NCBI GenBank assembly: GCA_946811695.1 | Contig: OX328123.1 | Location: forward strand, 46,193,753-46,257,752 | Origin: Gonocerus acuteangulatus | Taxonomy: Eukaryota; Arthropoda; Insecta; Hemiptera; Coreidae | Direction of reading: 5' to 3' | Length of the DNA stretch: 64,000 nucleotides | Shown here: one piece after another, positions 14,371-25,924 of the stretch | How positions within the stretch are numbered: the first letter of the stretch is position 1 | Layout: every line of letters starts with the position of its first letter | The notes under the pieces: generated by a model | The model's database searches: none | The model's input: the letters and a program-made list of their open reading frames with translations, nothing else | Told to the model about the DNA's origin: nothing | Position numbers and translations under genes: made by a program

Positions 14371-15270
14371 ACTTAACACACTTTGTTGCATGATAGCAAT
14401 AGTTGTGAGTATGTCCATATTCTAAGCATTTGAAGCACTGCGGGATCTCATTTCGGCGTTGTCGTGGCTCCTCAACTTTGATTTGAGTATAAAGGAGAAA
14501 CCATTCTTTAAATATCTCTCTGCTCTTTTCTTCTTTAGCTAGATCAACGAAAAACCGTGGAAATGGAGTTTTGGTGGCAGGGTGTTTTACATTGTGAACT
14601 TGTTTCACGTTGTAACCTTTGTCTTTTAGTTCATCGATGATGTCATCAGCAGGTGTTGAAGGGTGTAGATTCCGTATAACTACTCTGAATGTTTTATCTT
14701 CCTTCAGTTGATAGCAATGAAAATCTGTACAATTTTATTGAGATATTGAATGATTTCCCTATAAGCATTGCTATCTGTGGGATATATAGCTGTATCCTTG
14801 AATCTCGTTTTGCAGGAAAATTTATTAGCAGCGATTATTTTCAATTTATGGCAAAATCTTTTGAAATCCGTAATATTTCGAACGAATATAGGCGGTGGCT
14901 TATCATGTGGTGGATTCGTATACTGATTTGATTTTTCTTTTAGTTTATTGTCCCCATTGCTTGATTGTTTTGTCTGTGAGGTAGATGCACTTTTGTTGAA
15001 AGTATTTTTGTTTTCTTGGCTGAGGTTTGTGAGAAGTGATTTTTTCCCTCTTGGTCTGAGAAAATATTTGTCTTCCTCAATTTTGGACGATCTGTTTGGA
15101 GACTTGGTCTTCGTTAGTTTTCTTTTTCGTTTACTTCTCCCATCATCTCCGTGTTCTAGATTAGACTCAGATTCGTCTTGTGTTGTGAGTTCCAGGCTAC
15201 TCGCGAGAGAGGATTCTTCCATAGCAGGGTTTTCAGTGAGTAAGTTTTCATTTAACATTTTTTGGTCCAT
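14273..15270 (-). pseudogene. Jockey ORF1 (gag-like), frameshifted
   Basis: ORF1 proteins of Jockey elements bind RNA and form the ribonucleoprotein. The frame opens at 15270 with a Lys/Ser-rich N-terminus. A one-base shift near 14724 moves it to the frame that gives a PRE_C2HC-type segment (TFRVVIRNLHPSTPADDI) and then zinc knuckles on minus-strand residues around 14470-14290. The first knuckle is intact (CFKCLEYGHTHNYC). In the second, CVKCGEELMSQNC, Leu replaces the expected His. The third (CANCQEENH) is cut off by a stop where sequence jumps to the endonuclease C-terminus. Family identity rests on the domain order and is strong; the product cannot be functional. Confidence 0.8.
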
Positions 15271-15430
15271 ATTTTAATCCATAAAAAAAAAAAAAATATA
15301 TATAGAATTAATTGTAATTTGAGCTGACCTGGTGAAGGAGCTGAAAAGATAATACTCGTATATTTAAAAGGCAATCAACAGCTGAGTGAGACAGGAAGTA
15401 GGAGGTATGGCTCGCCCCCCACCACTAGGC

Positions 15431-16385
15431 GACGCTAGAGGCAAGGGTTAAATATCTAATAGATGAATAAAATAAACTCACACTTTGCCGGTCACTGGTT
15501 TGATGAAATTTCTCGAAACTGCACACACACCTGCTCCACTATCACTACACTAATTCTACCACTTTTTGTGCTGGAATTCGTAGTAGAACCAAGTAAATGT
15601 TGATTACAAAATAGAGCACTAAATAGAGATATGTCACCGTCAACGGCTAATCATTCATATCATATAGAAGTAATCTTATTCCACAGGAAGGTTTTGGCTA
15701 AAAAAAGTTCGCTTGTTAAATAAAAACGTCGAGGAAACAAACTTTCTGAGGAAGAAAAATGTTTACATAATTTAATTAAACAATGTTAAACCAGAATTCT
15801 ATAGGCTTAGGTCAGGACCATAGACTTTGTGGCCATCATAGTGCCGAATTGAGGTCCACAGATAGGGAGAGTACCATGTATCTGCAAAGCCCAGAGATTG
15901 GAGGAAGGAGATAAATTCTCAACGAGACGAGGAATAATTCAAGGCTAAGGGAATGCTCAAACATTCTAGGCTGGTCAGGAGTTAGTCCTCGTTAGCTGTC
16001 AATTGCGGTTAGTCCTAAGCCTTGCTAAGTTCAATTTCACTCCATTAAACTCCAAATCTAAGTAATAATTTACGGAAGAATGAAGCATTCTTCTCTAAAT
16101 GTCAGAAGAACAGGCTTTTGTCTCCACTGGTTGGCTATTTATTTTTAAAGTAATTTTTTTATTGGTTATTCCATTGTGTATATAACATCTAATAATATGA
16201 TATGATATGAAGGTTCTGAGCTCAAGTCCTGCGAACATCTACATCGATTAACGCCAGAAGGACGCTCAGATAACGTTGAAAGGGGCCCCAAGCTACGTTC
16301 TGCTCCGGTCAGGGCTCGTCGAAGAGAGATCGGTAAACCAAGGACATTGAAGTACTTACAGGAAGAGAAAGCCATTGCGAATACT
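15431..16385. other. No recognisable gene
   Basis: Unique-looking sequence with no coding frame I can support. Confidence 0.4.
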
Positions 16386-16389
16386 ACAC

Positions 16390-16710
16390 TTGATCACTGC
16401 AGCAGATCTCTGGGCCACTGTCTTCTGAGTCACCTTGCTAGAGAGAGTGAATGGATGACACTCGATAAGTGGCCTTCACGACTTTGATGAGTGGAAAGTT
16501 AGGCCTGTTTTGTTGGAATCTGGATAATATAACATCTTTAACGATTGGGATATTGATATCCTTAGGAAGGTTGAGGTTGGAATCGTAGAATTGTACATCA
16601 AAGATGGTTCTTAGGACTTTGGATTGGAATGTTTAGATACGTCTGATGTTCCTTGTTTTCGCCAGAGTTCTGATGCGTACTTAAGTGCGATATGCGGTTA
16701 TTTAACGTAA
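16390..16710 (-). pseudogene. Jockey RT C-terminal fragment
   Basis: Minus-strand translation of about 16660-16510 reads QSKVLRTIFDVQFYDSNLNL and continues LPKDINIPIVKDVI. This aligns with QSKVLRKILNAPFYVSNLTI and the following residues in the Jockey element at 12095-13045. Flanking residues (YASELW upstream) also correspond. It is a diverged, 5'-truncated copy with frameshifts. Limits are approximate. Confidence 0.65.
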
Positions 16711-16779
16711 AATAATGCATGGATCACATAGATCTTCTAGGAGTCCATGATTTTAACAAAGTTTTTATAATTTATGTGT

Positions 16780-17796
16780 ATAATGGGTGCGTGTGTGTGT
16801 GCATATATATATATATATATTATACACGAGAAGCGATAGTAAAGAAAGGGTTATATTATTACAAGGACATTATAAACATGATGAATAAATATCACATAAA
16901 CGTCAAATCGGATATGCAGAATTGGGCAGTGATATTTAAAAACATTAGGGCAGCAGTTTTAAGTCATTTTAGGGACAGCAATATTTTGGCAGCAAAGGAG
17001 TCAAGCACTACCGTAATTTACAAACACTTAAACCACGAAATTAATCAGACTAATGGATATTTCCATGATAAATATTCAACAACTAAAATAATGTGGCTGA
17101 TAAAGTTAAGAGGAGAATTGTTGAAGCTTAGTTACCACCGCTACTCTACTCCAACTAGCTATTGTCCTCTTTGCAATTGCCTGGCTCAAGAAGATATATA
17201 CCACTTCATAGGTTCATGTAGGCAGCTGAAGGAAATTAGGTTGAAGTGGTTGGGTGTGGAATATCTCTCATTTGGGGAAGTTTGTGGTTTTTTAAATGGG
17301 CGCAACTGGGAGAATATTGCAGGCTATGGTAGGGAAGCATGGAACAGGAGGAGTTTAATTGTAAATAAGTAATAGGTGTATGTGTGTGTGTGTAAATTAG
17401 GGTGAAAATATAAATTATTTGTTCCTTGTTAATTAACGTAGCTTATTGTGATGTATGTATAATTATATTAAAATGTTGTTATATTAGATAGATTACTTTT
17501 ATAATGTTTTTTAGTTTTAAGTCAGTAGCTGTAATATAAGTTTGTAAAATGAATCCTCTATCATGTTTTTTTTGCCTGTTTTGAAGTTTGTTTTTATCAT
17601 ATATTAAGGCTATTATAATGTTAAGTGTTACCTCCCTCTGATGGCAGTTAGCCAAGAGTATTAGTCTTTAGAGTCCTAAGTAGGATTATAGTAATTCCTT
17701 TTTGTATAGTATACACTTATATAGGTACTCTTGTATAATTTGTTACAGTTTCTTCTGTTGTTATTTGTTGATTAATAAAGACTATTTATCTATCTA
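16780..17796 (+). mobile_element. Non-LTR retrotransposon 3' fragment
   Basis: A C-terminal coding segment is followed by about 400 bp of 3'UTR that ends AATAAAGACTATTTATCTATC, a simple-repeat tail typical of non-LTR elements. The 5' side enters a (TG)n/(TA)n tract and is truncated. Confidence 0.6.
16841..17372 (+). pseudogene. Non-LTR ORF2 C-terminus with CCHC finger
   Basis: About 175 codons after the microsatellite are informative. They contain IMWLIKLRGELLKLSYHRYS and a cysteine-histidine motif CPLCNCLAQEDIYHFIGSC (C-x2-C-x9-H-x4-C), then RQLKEIRLKWLG. This layout is usual in the C-terminal domain downstream of RT in several non-LTR clades. The RT itself is absent, so I do not assign a clade. 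The N-terminal 40 residues predicted upstream come from simple repeat and are not part of the protein. Confidence 0.6.
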
Positions 17797-18680
17797 TATA
17801 TAATATTTAATAGTGGTGGCTTCGAAGGAAATCACATATTCTTGAACTGATTACTGCTGCCCAAGAAAGTAAGAATTTTCAACAAGGTACTGTAGATAAA
17901 AGTTATGTTGGTGTAATGAAATTCCAAGCGGCAATAGCATTGGTCCTCGTAAAATACTCTATTCAGTCTCTTGAACTCCATTCACTCCTATTGACGGAGA
18001 GTTTTCATTCACCCTCCAACAATATGTTCACTTCAATTCAAAGGGAACGGCAGACCAATACAGTTAAACGAAATATCACAAACTTCAGGCAAGAATGTTT
18101 GAATCGACTAACTCACAATAGAGTGGACATCCAGTTACCATGTCCAGGGGCTACAGTACTGGCTTAACTCAAAATTTGCCACACAAGACTAAAACACGAA
18201 TAGCTCATGACAGAAATAACGCAAACTAAGCAATCGTATTTAGATACTTCTGCTGAATAAATAAGTGGTATTGAAGTATATTACAGACATTTTTAAATTC
18301 CTATTAATGGGAATCTAGGAATCTATTAAGTTTAACTTGTAATGACAGTAGTTCATCAGATCATTGAGGTGCATTAATCCTTGAAGAACTAAGATCAACA
18401 TAAAAGCGAAACGTTTATTTAATAATAATAAACTAATCAAATTAACGATATACACAATAGTCCCGTAAAAAAGGGGGCCCAGAGGGGCCAATTCTGTCGA
18501 GGTATCTCATTCTTAAACATACTGCGGACTAGGAAGATAGTGTGGTCAACGCTCTGCTTCGGCCGCCGGAATATCTCCTTTGCAGGTATTCATCGAACTA
18601 ATTAATTGATGGTTAGGACTAGGGGTGAACAAGCGCTTTGAATCCAACCCTTCAACGATTACACAAGATAAGTTCTTTAG
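17797..18680. other. No recognisable gene
   Basis: An 83-codon open frame at 17916-18167 has no recognisable motif. Nothing else stands out. Confidence 0.35.
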
Positions 18681-18685
18681 TACGC

Positions 18686-18768
18686 GCCCGAGATCTGAAC
18701 TTAGGTCCTCCAGGATTCCGTCGAGTGCTCAATCACTAAACCCATCTTGACCCCAATATTCTCAATAA
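18686..18768 (-). mobile_element. tRNA-derived SINE or tRNA pseudogene fragment
   Basis: The minus strand reads GGTTTAGTGATTGAGCACTC (A-box-like), then AGGACCTAAGTTCAGATCTC, whose AGTTCAGATC resembles a degenerate B box GGTTCGAATC, with tRNA-like spacing. I did not find a second copy, so whether this is a SINE family is open. Confidence 0.4.
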
Positions 18769-18964
18769 TAATAGTTTTATTAATGTCAAGAGATATTTAA
18801 TTAATTATCAATAGCTCTTTTTACCCTCATTTTAAAAATATTAGTTATCTCGAAGGAGAGAGTTACATAGGTTTAATTGTTGCTTAAAACGTAAAGTCTG
18901 CTACACCTTAATCTTATGAATTCCAGAAATATTGTTCAGATCAGCATAAGAAAAACATTTATTT

Positions 18965-19083
18965 TTAGCGCGGTTCCTCCCTCCCTTTATAGGGAGGAAC
19001 CCCGCTTATAAGGTTGATCTCATGAAACAATCCGGAAGTGCCGACTAGAAAATTTTGCGTTTCAGAACCCCTAGAGTACGAAA

Positions 19084-19134
<51 letters not shown>

Positions 19135-20222
19135 TTATAGGCTTTTTGGGCTAGGAAAACTAATAAAACCATTTTCTAGGCGATAGCTTTAACCGTTTTC
19201 GAGAAAATAGGAAAAATAGTTTTTGAATACCGTTTTTGGTTTGGGTACATAGAATCATGGGACCCAGTTGAAACATTTTCTGCATGTTCTACTTTCATTA
19301 AAACTAATATGTTGAAATTTTTGTTACGTTTGGAGTTAATGAAGGGTTAGAATAAAATATTTTATTAACAGACATAAAAAGTTTTGGTAACTTTGTATAC
19401 TTTCCTTAATATCTCGAAAAAGGTTGAGAATCTTGGTAAACAAAACATTACCATTAGAAAGCTTACTAAATGCTCTACAAAAAAGGTTCTGATGAAAGTT
19501 TTGATTAGGCGATGTCAATCGGAGAAATAAGTGCTTAAAACTATAAAGTAATTGATTTCGCTTGTTCGAACTGTTATTTTCGTCTTTGATTTTGGTACTT
19601 AGAATTATGGGATTCAGTTGAAACATTTTCTGCATGTTCTACTTTCATTAAAACTAATATGTTGAAATTTTTGTTACGTTTGGAGTTAAGGAAGGGTTAG
19701 AATAAAATATTTTATTAACAGACATAAAAAGTTTTGGTAACTTTGTATACTTTCCTTAATATCTCGAAAAAGGTTGAGAATCTTGGCAAACGGCTGATTA
19801 CCATTAGAAAGCTTACTAAATGCTCTACAAAAAAGTCTATGAAGAAAGTTTTAACCAAGCGATGTCAATCGGAGAAATAAGTGCTTAAAACTTTAAAGTA
19901 ATTGATTTCGTTTATTCGAACGGCTCTTTTTGTCTGTATTTGACAATAAAACAGATTAAGTAAAATAGGAAGATCAATTTATTGTTAAAAATGTAGCGTT
20001 CAAAGAGAGACATCCCAAGGCTTTCAAATGCCTCTGAGCGGTGGCCTTTCTGGCCGACTTATGGGTTGGCCGACCCATTCAGGTAAGACCATAAATCAAG
20101 ACCTTTTAAGACTGGTGGAACCAAAATAATAACTGAATCTATTTTAATCTTTCCAAATTAGACTAGGGATAAGAACGGAGCCGCGCTAAGATGATGCAGT
20201 TCCTGCGAGTCGGACTTTTTAT
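18965..20222 (-). mobile_element. Family A element, both termini present
   Basis: Starts TTTTTAGCGCGGTTCCTCCC with the AGGGAGGAACC hairpin partner, and ends CCGCGCTAAGATGATGCAGT plus GCGAGTCGGACTTTTT. The (AT)n core lies at 19084-19129. The segment to the right of the core is duplicated in tandem: CAGTTGAAACATTTTCTGC occurs near 19265 and 19616, a period of about 351 bp. Confidence 0.75.
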
Positions 20223-20346
20223 CATACATGTGTGTTTCACAAGATTATCTTTATTTTTATATTATACAACCCATTTATATTTATATCATGTTAACCTAGA
20301 AAGCTATTCGATGCAGAGAGATTGTTATATATATATATATATATAG

Positions 20347-20350
<4 letters not shown>

Positions 20351-20412
<62 letters not shown>

Positions 20413-20572
20413 GGCGCATCTACATCTAGGTCATTAGCGCCGACATCCAGGGTGCAGCGAGGAATTTTACCAGCGAGCCGTGGGATGATAAAATTCCTGC
20501 CGGAGGTTGGGAATCGAACCCACCATCTCCCGCTTATGATTCCAAGTCGCTAGCCATTAGACCACGGGAGAC

Positions 20573-20574
<2 letters not shown>
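20351..20574 (-). mobile_element. tRNA-derived SINE, family 1, with ~60-nt poly(A)
   Basis: On the minus strand: GGGTCTCCCGTGGTCTAATG head, TCATAAGC, B-box GGTTCGATTCC, body hairpin AGGAATTTTATCA/TGGTAAAATTCCT, GGATGTCGGCGCTAATG, GCGCCGT, then 60 A residues (T run 20351-20410 on the plus strand). Both flanks are (AT)n, so the SINE inserted into a microsatellite. The long pure tail suggests a recent insertion. Confidence 0.9.
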
Positions 20575-20658
<84 letters not shown>

Positions 20659-20710
20659 AGAAAGAGAGAGAGGGAGAAAGAGACTGAGAGAGGGAGTGAG
20701 AGTGAGACAG
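20575..20710. repeat. Compound (AT)n(GA)n microsatellite
   Basis: (AT)n to about 20618, then (GA)n to about 20647, a G run, and imperfect GA-rich sequence. Adjacent Ser-Leu-rich open frames are artefacts of this repeat. Confidence 0.9.
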
Positions 20711-22958
20711 AGAGTGATCTCATTTTCTGCTCCACGTCCTGGCCAAGTAACCATTCCACTTAAGTACCAAACTTTAATGGTGGCCATGCAGGACTTTATG
20801 CACCTTACTTTTCCTCTACGGGCAGTAAAGTTTCCTCCAATTACTTTTTTGCTATTAAATTTATTATTTTTACTCTTATCTTCCATGTTGTGCAAGCTGA
20901 AAACTGTTATGATAAGTCGCCTAAAAATTAAAATACCAGTGTAAGTGCTACAACCTAATTAGGAGGTAGACCTTATCTGGCCTTTGCTTTCTGGGGTTTG
21001 CAGTTTGTTATTAACACATTCACCATTTAAAAGGATTCCTTGAATTTTAGATCTTAAGAAAATCTAGATTGTGTTACTGTTCCTTGCTTGCTGTGAGACT
21101 TTTTCCAAAAGATCCTAATCACATCTTAAAACGAGTAACAATATAAGAACATGAATCTTGTTGTTATAATGAAAATTCATAAAGAATAAATCTGGTCGAT
21201 CTACTACAAGCCAAATCGACTTAGCCTTGAGTTTTCGAATAAAATAAAAACTAAAAGTTTGAAAAATTGTTTGAACAAAATCGAAATTGTTCTCGTAGAC
21301 TTCTTCGGCCCGTGTTACTTAATGTTTTAAGGTCTGGTGGATATGACCGTGTCATTGTGATAATAACCGAAGTTTCCCTTGACATTCTACCAGCTTCCTC
21401 AGGGTTTATTTTGTAAATGAAGATCCTTTGTAGTCAGGGTCATATTTATACCTGGTCGGGGTGATTTTTTTTTTTTTAGATCAATTGCATTTTCTTACTC
21501 AATTTATTTGATTCGAACCTCTCAGTGCGTTCAATAATATATGAGAGTTCGCTTTTTGTTTTAAATGCGACAATATCGGCAAACAATATTGTTTAAATAT
21601 TTTTTTTATTAACTTGAGAAAGAGCTCCTCAACATTGCCTGAAAATAAATTTAAAATACCGAACAAATAGCATGCCAATGCCAAAAGTGATACATGCATT
21701 TTTTTTCAATAACAATCTAAAATATATACTCGTATTTTAGTATATTTTCCATGAAGTGTGCGTAATAAACTTGTTCAAAACGTCATTAATTCTTCTAGCT
21801 TTGCTGGAGTGATTCTACTGTCTCATCTGCTTTTCCCGCAAATTCTTTTGATCTATGTTGTATGAAGAGAGAACATTTTCCAAGAGATATGGGATGACTC
21901 AGAGAGAAGCTTTTCTCTTTGTACTAAAGGTAACAAGATATTTATTTCTGTAAATACATTCTTCTACATATTAATGTCACAAAGTTACCATTATTTCAAA
22001 GCCACATATTCTAAATACTTCATCATATAAACAAATAAATTCATTTTTATATTGATCTGGTTACAAGTTATATTACTTATGTTTCAGGAGGAACGATGGG
22101 TCTTTTTTTAATTTTCCACACCAGTTACTTCTTTCTAAAAGAGTGATTTATCTCATTATTAAATTAATTCTAGATAGTGGAATAAGAATGAATTTAATAA
22201 TTCATTAAAAACACTCCACGGTCACCGTTAGGATTTCAATGTTCTATAAACAATTCACAACGTTTAGTTATCAATTTATTATGTACCTGTAAGTCAGTTA
22301 ACACAAAAACGTAACCACTAATTTTTCTGTAGGTGCTGATTCACCCTAGAATACAATGTTCCAGTGGGAATATTCGCCCGGTACTTATTTTCACAAAGTA
22401 TTTATGTGAAAAATTGTAACAAAGCGGACTATTTTGTGACAATAGAGCTTCAACATACAAATATACATATAAATGATTACTAATTGGAATGGTCGATTTT
22501 TTTGTTGTCAAAATTTGCACATCAGCACTTCCCTAGAGGGAGGAAGAGTATACCATTAACCCTGGGCATTGTGTTAAAAAAAATATACAATATATAACTT
22601 GTTTTCATTTTCTTTTGTCGATAACCAATTAAATAAATATGTGAAATTACCTAAAAATAAGTTGCGAGAAATTTACTTACTTATTTGAACTTCATTTAAT
22701 AGAACAAAAAAAAAAAATTATATTCTGTTTAATGAAACATTTGGTAAACACAGCATGAAGAGTCTGTAAAGATCAATGTGTATACATTGTGACTGACCAC
22801 AAAGCACGTACCGACTCAATGTTTACAACTACGGCTTACTGTATGAACAAACTACCCGGTGATGAGAGCAATCAATAATCAAGTACCTCAGGAAGGCAAA
22901 AGTAAGCGAAACATAACGACGCGTCGTTCTGTTTTTGTTATTATTTATACGTACGTTT

Positions 22959-22992
22959 TTTTTATGCGTACGTCGCAAGGTACGCATAAAAA
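22959..22992. repeat. Perfect 13-bp inverted repeat, 8-nt loop
   Basis: TTTTTATGCGTAC pairs with GTACGCATAAAAA around the loop GTCGCAAG. Function unknown. Confidence 0.85.
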
Positions 22993-23106
22993 CCTAATTT
23001 TTACGAAAACGGTAAAACAATATACAGTGAATAGTTTTTATGCATACTAATAAAACAATTGACATTATAAAAATACTCCATTAAAATCTTACTGATATTG
23101 TAACAT

Positions 23107-23153
23107 AAATACATAAACTGTACACTAAACTTTAGAGTACAGTTTATGTATTT
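23107..23153. repeat. Perfect 17-bp inverted repeat, 13-nt loop
   Basis: AAATACATAAACTGTAC and GTACAGTTTATGTATTT are exact reverse complements. It could be a small MITE remnant or a structured RNA hairpin; nothing flanking decides. Confidence 0.85.
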
Positions 23154-23556
23154 GACGTCTATGTTTGTGTCTACGTCAGATTATGTATTAGAGTGTGTCA
23201 AACCTAAAATTATACTCATGTTTCTATTCGATATAATAATTTGAACGGATACGTTGTGTTAAAAGTTGTATCGCCTAGCCTTAACAACCTAAAAATAATG
23301 AATAAATAAATATTTTGAATTTCTTATATTTCCTGAAATTACACTAAAGAACTCCGAGGTAGTCTCCGCCTGCGGTAATGTTTCTTTAAATAATATATTG
23401 AAGATTTGTACGAAGTAAATTTAAAAGAATGGGTGGGGGGATAAACAAAGCTCTAGACCCCCCCCCCCTTAGGCAGCAGATTACGATTCTGCCGAGAGCA
23501 TCTCATTACGCGAGGATTAGCCTGACAAATCCCCATCCAAATAGGGCTATAAATAT

Positions 23557-24087
23557 TTATGTATAGCTTGTTTTATATTCTTTCAGCGTACTACGCATAG
23601 GGCAATGTTTAGTTACATTTAAATCTGACTGAAATTTTAAATACTTATTGATGTGACAATTATATATTAACAGCAACAGTATCAATACTAATGGATGGTA
23701 AATAAAAGAAGCTGCATTATAGACATAACTCATACTTTGGTATGACAGGTCCCTTGCAATAGAGGTACTCGTTACACTCAGGCCTACAACATATAACGAT
23801 CTTGAAGATTCATAGAAGTGAGTATGAGAGCTACCTTTTGTGACCAGAAGTAGCATTTCCTTAAGCACATAGTATAGCTGACTTCGTTGATAGATTGACC
23901 TCCCGATACTCCACACAATGTCGTATACGACAAAGTTTCCAAGAACTATTGCAGAAATTATCTCGTATAACGTATTTTCGACGTCAGTAACATCATATGC
24001 TCTGCATTTCGAGAGATGCAACAATCTTTTACTTACTATAAGACTTAGACAGCGGCCACAACGTCGTTGGTTCGTCCACCCGGCCAA
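23557..24087 (-). other. Unrecognised 176-codon open frame
   Basis: I do not recognise this product. The translation has a hydrophobic stretch near its C-terminus (PLVLILLLLIY) but no motif that I can tie to a family, no near partner, and no splice context I can defend. In an AT-rich repeat region a frame of this length can occur by chance. It is listed because it is one of the longest frames here not explained by a mobile element. Confidence 0.15.
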
Positions 24088-24209
24088 AGCCTGTTTGGCA
24101 ACGAAACTGTTTGTATCCTGCTAAAGGCTGGTGAAAACTGCAGGGGAATTTCGATTTTTGGAGACACACGACCAAAGTGCTCCTAAAATTACCATATATT
24201 CCATTAAAG

Positions 24210-24359
24210 AAACCTTTTAGCGCGGTTCCTCCCTCCCTCCATAGGGAGGAACCCCGCTTATAAGGTTGGTCGCATGACGCAATCCGGAAGTGCCGACTAG
24301 AAAATTTTGCGTTTCAGAACCCCTCGAGACCGAAAATGGTGGTGGTTCAAATTTAAATA

Positions 24360-24418
<59 letters not shown>

Positions 24419-24692
24419 ATATATGTCTGTTCGCGGCATACGTCAGCGAATAATGGTCCGATTTTGATGAAATTTGGTACAAAAATCTTTCGTCAAGTTC
24501 GTTAACCAGCAGAATCCGCCCACCGGAACGTGGTTTTTGGAGTGAATGTCGCGCGAAAAAAATCGTTCAAGACCTTTCAAGAAAAGTGGGACCAAAACAA
24601 TAACTGCTTCTATTTTATTCTTTCCAAATGAGACTAGGGATAAGAAAAGAACCGCGCTAAGATGATGCAGTTCCTGCGAGTCGGACTTTTTT
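24210..24692 (-). mobile_element. Family A element, short complete copy
   Basis: The most compact copy with both ends: TTTTAGCGCGGTTCCTCCC with hairpin partner AGGGAGGAACCCCGC at one end, and GAACCGCGCTAAGATGATGC then GCGAGTCGGACTTTTTT at the other. (AT)n core at 24364-24412, followed by GGTCCGATTTTGATGAAATT. About 480 bp, so most of the interior of longer copies is dispensable. Confidence 0.75.
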
Positions 24693-24697
24693 ATAGA

Positions 24698-24951
24698 TGT
24701 ACGTTGTTGCTCCAACTCAGCAGACTATATAAAGCATATCATCCAAACTTATATCTACTATCTTGGACTAGTATTTCACGTCCATAAGCTTGGAAACCAC
24801 GTATACTCCAAGAAGAGCCAAGAACTAAATTGACTGTACAAGTTTGCCTACTTCACTCACTTGACCGACGATCAAATTCGCCATTTATCAAACAACAACT
24901 CATCTTAATATACATTCTCCAATAAATATTTATTTGTTTAGTTGCGCAACA
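24698..24951 (+). mobile_element. Candidate solo LTR (Gypsy-like)
   Basis: The segment begins TGT and ends ACA. It has a TATATAAAG box near 24727 and AATAAATATT near 24921, and is followed by CTGGTGACC, which resembles the start of the primer-binding region after many arthropod Gypsy LTRs. A short frame at 24996-25214 could be a gag remnant but has no recognisable motif. No matching second LTR or target duplication was found. Confidence 0.35.
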
Positions 24952-25215
24952 CTGGTGACCAACTCTCTAATAAATATTAGCTAACGTCAGTCGGCATGTC
25001 CATGGACTCAAATATTCTTCCAAAAATAACTGATGCTTTCTCTTTCTTCAATTTGACTCTCGCCAATGAACTGAAATATCTTATCCAGTCGTATGCTGAA
25101 ACCCTCTACCGTAAATTTCATTCAAAACTATACGGTCGTCCTAACTTCATAGACTCTTTATCCAACCCCACTTCCATTACCCTAATGAATAGCAAATGGC
25201 CTAGAGACCAACTCT

Positions 25216-25713
25216 AGCATCCTTCAAGTTAGAGTAACTATATCAGCCTTGTGGTTCCTCCAGATTCCCACTCCATGTACATTCATGACAATTCAAACTT
25301 TCTGGTATTATGTATATTGTTGAATATCCCAAATAAATACATAATAATTTGACAAACACAAAACACCAAAAATTTATATTTCTCTCTCTCCTCTCTTCAA
25401 TAAAAATTTCAAGTGCATTAGCCAAATGCGATCCCCGCAGGCTGAAAATTATTCATCAAAACCAGCGAAGTAACGCATTTCAGCACTCTAAGCAAGTATA
25501 GTGGATTACAGCAGAGCTTTGATCCCCTATTAACTACAAAATGTAGCAGTTATGTAATATCTTCCTAATAATTAATTACTACTGGCATTGTAGACAATGA
25601 GTTTGACAATGGCGCTAATGCTAACAGGCTAAGGACCATAAAAAAAATAAGAAAAGAATACATTATTTTTAACAATTTTTCACATATGAATGAAAATAAC
25701 TATTTCTATAACT
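25216..25713. other. No recognisable gene
   Basis: AT-rich sequence without supported features. Confidence 0.35.
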
Positions 25714-25920
25714 ATATAACCCATTGGCCGTGAGTGTTAAGGCGTGAACACTTAACACTACGTGCCAAGGGTCGTGGGTTCGATCCCCACTGGTGTTGGC
25801 TTTTCTTTAGAAAAAATAAAAGGCTTGAGCCCTATCCTGGCTAGTAAAGGGTGACCTATAGATAACCCGTCCTAAAATGTTGAGTTAATTATAATTGACG
25901 TTAAAATTTAAATAAAAAAA
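25714..25920 (+). mobile_element. tRNA-derived SINE, family 2
   Basis: A tRNA-like head (GTGAGTGTTAAGGCGTGA) is followed by a clear B box GGGTTCGATCCCCAC. The body contains GAGCCCTATCCTGGCTAG and GGTGACCTATAGATAACC, and the element ends in an A-rich tail. A diverged second copy lies at 56908-57115 (AAGGCGTGATCACC, GGGCCCAATCCTGGCT). Confidence 0.75.
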
Positions 25921-25924
25921 AAAA

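Larger units (their letters stand above)
11990..15430 (-). mobile_element. Jockey-clade non-LTR retrotransposon, degenerate
   Basis: On the minus strand the order is gag-like ORF1 with CCHC fingers, a remnant of the AP endonuclease, reverse transcriptase, and a Jockey-type C-terminus with a short 3'UTR. Outer limits are approximate because I could not define a poly(A) or target duplication. Frameshifts and an internal deletion make it non-functional. Confidence 0.8.
20960..24204. other. Long gene-poor stretch with two perfect hairpins
   Basis: No recognisable protein domain. Two perfect inverted repeats occur at 22959-22992 and 23107-23153. One 176-codon frame (23557-24087, minus) is listed separately. 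Confidence 0.4.

Noticed and set aside
20550..20895. Ser-Leu-Pro-rich frames
   Set aside because: They translate the (GA)n/(AT)n microsatellite and the SINE edge.
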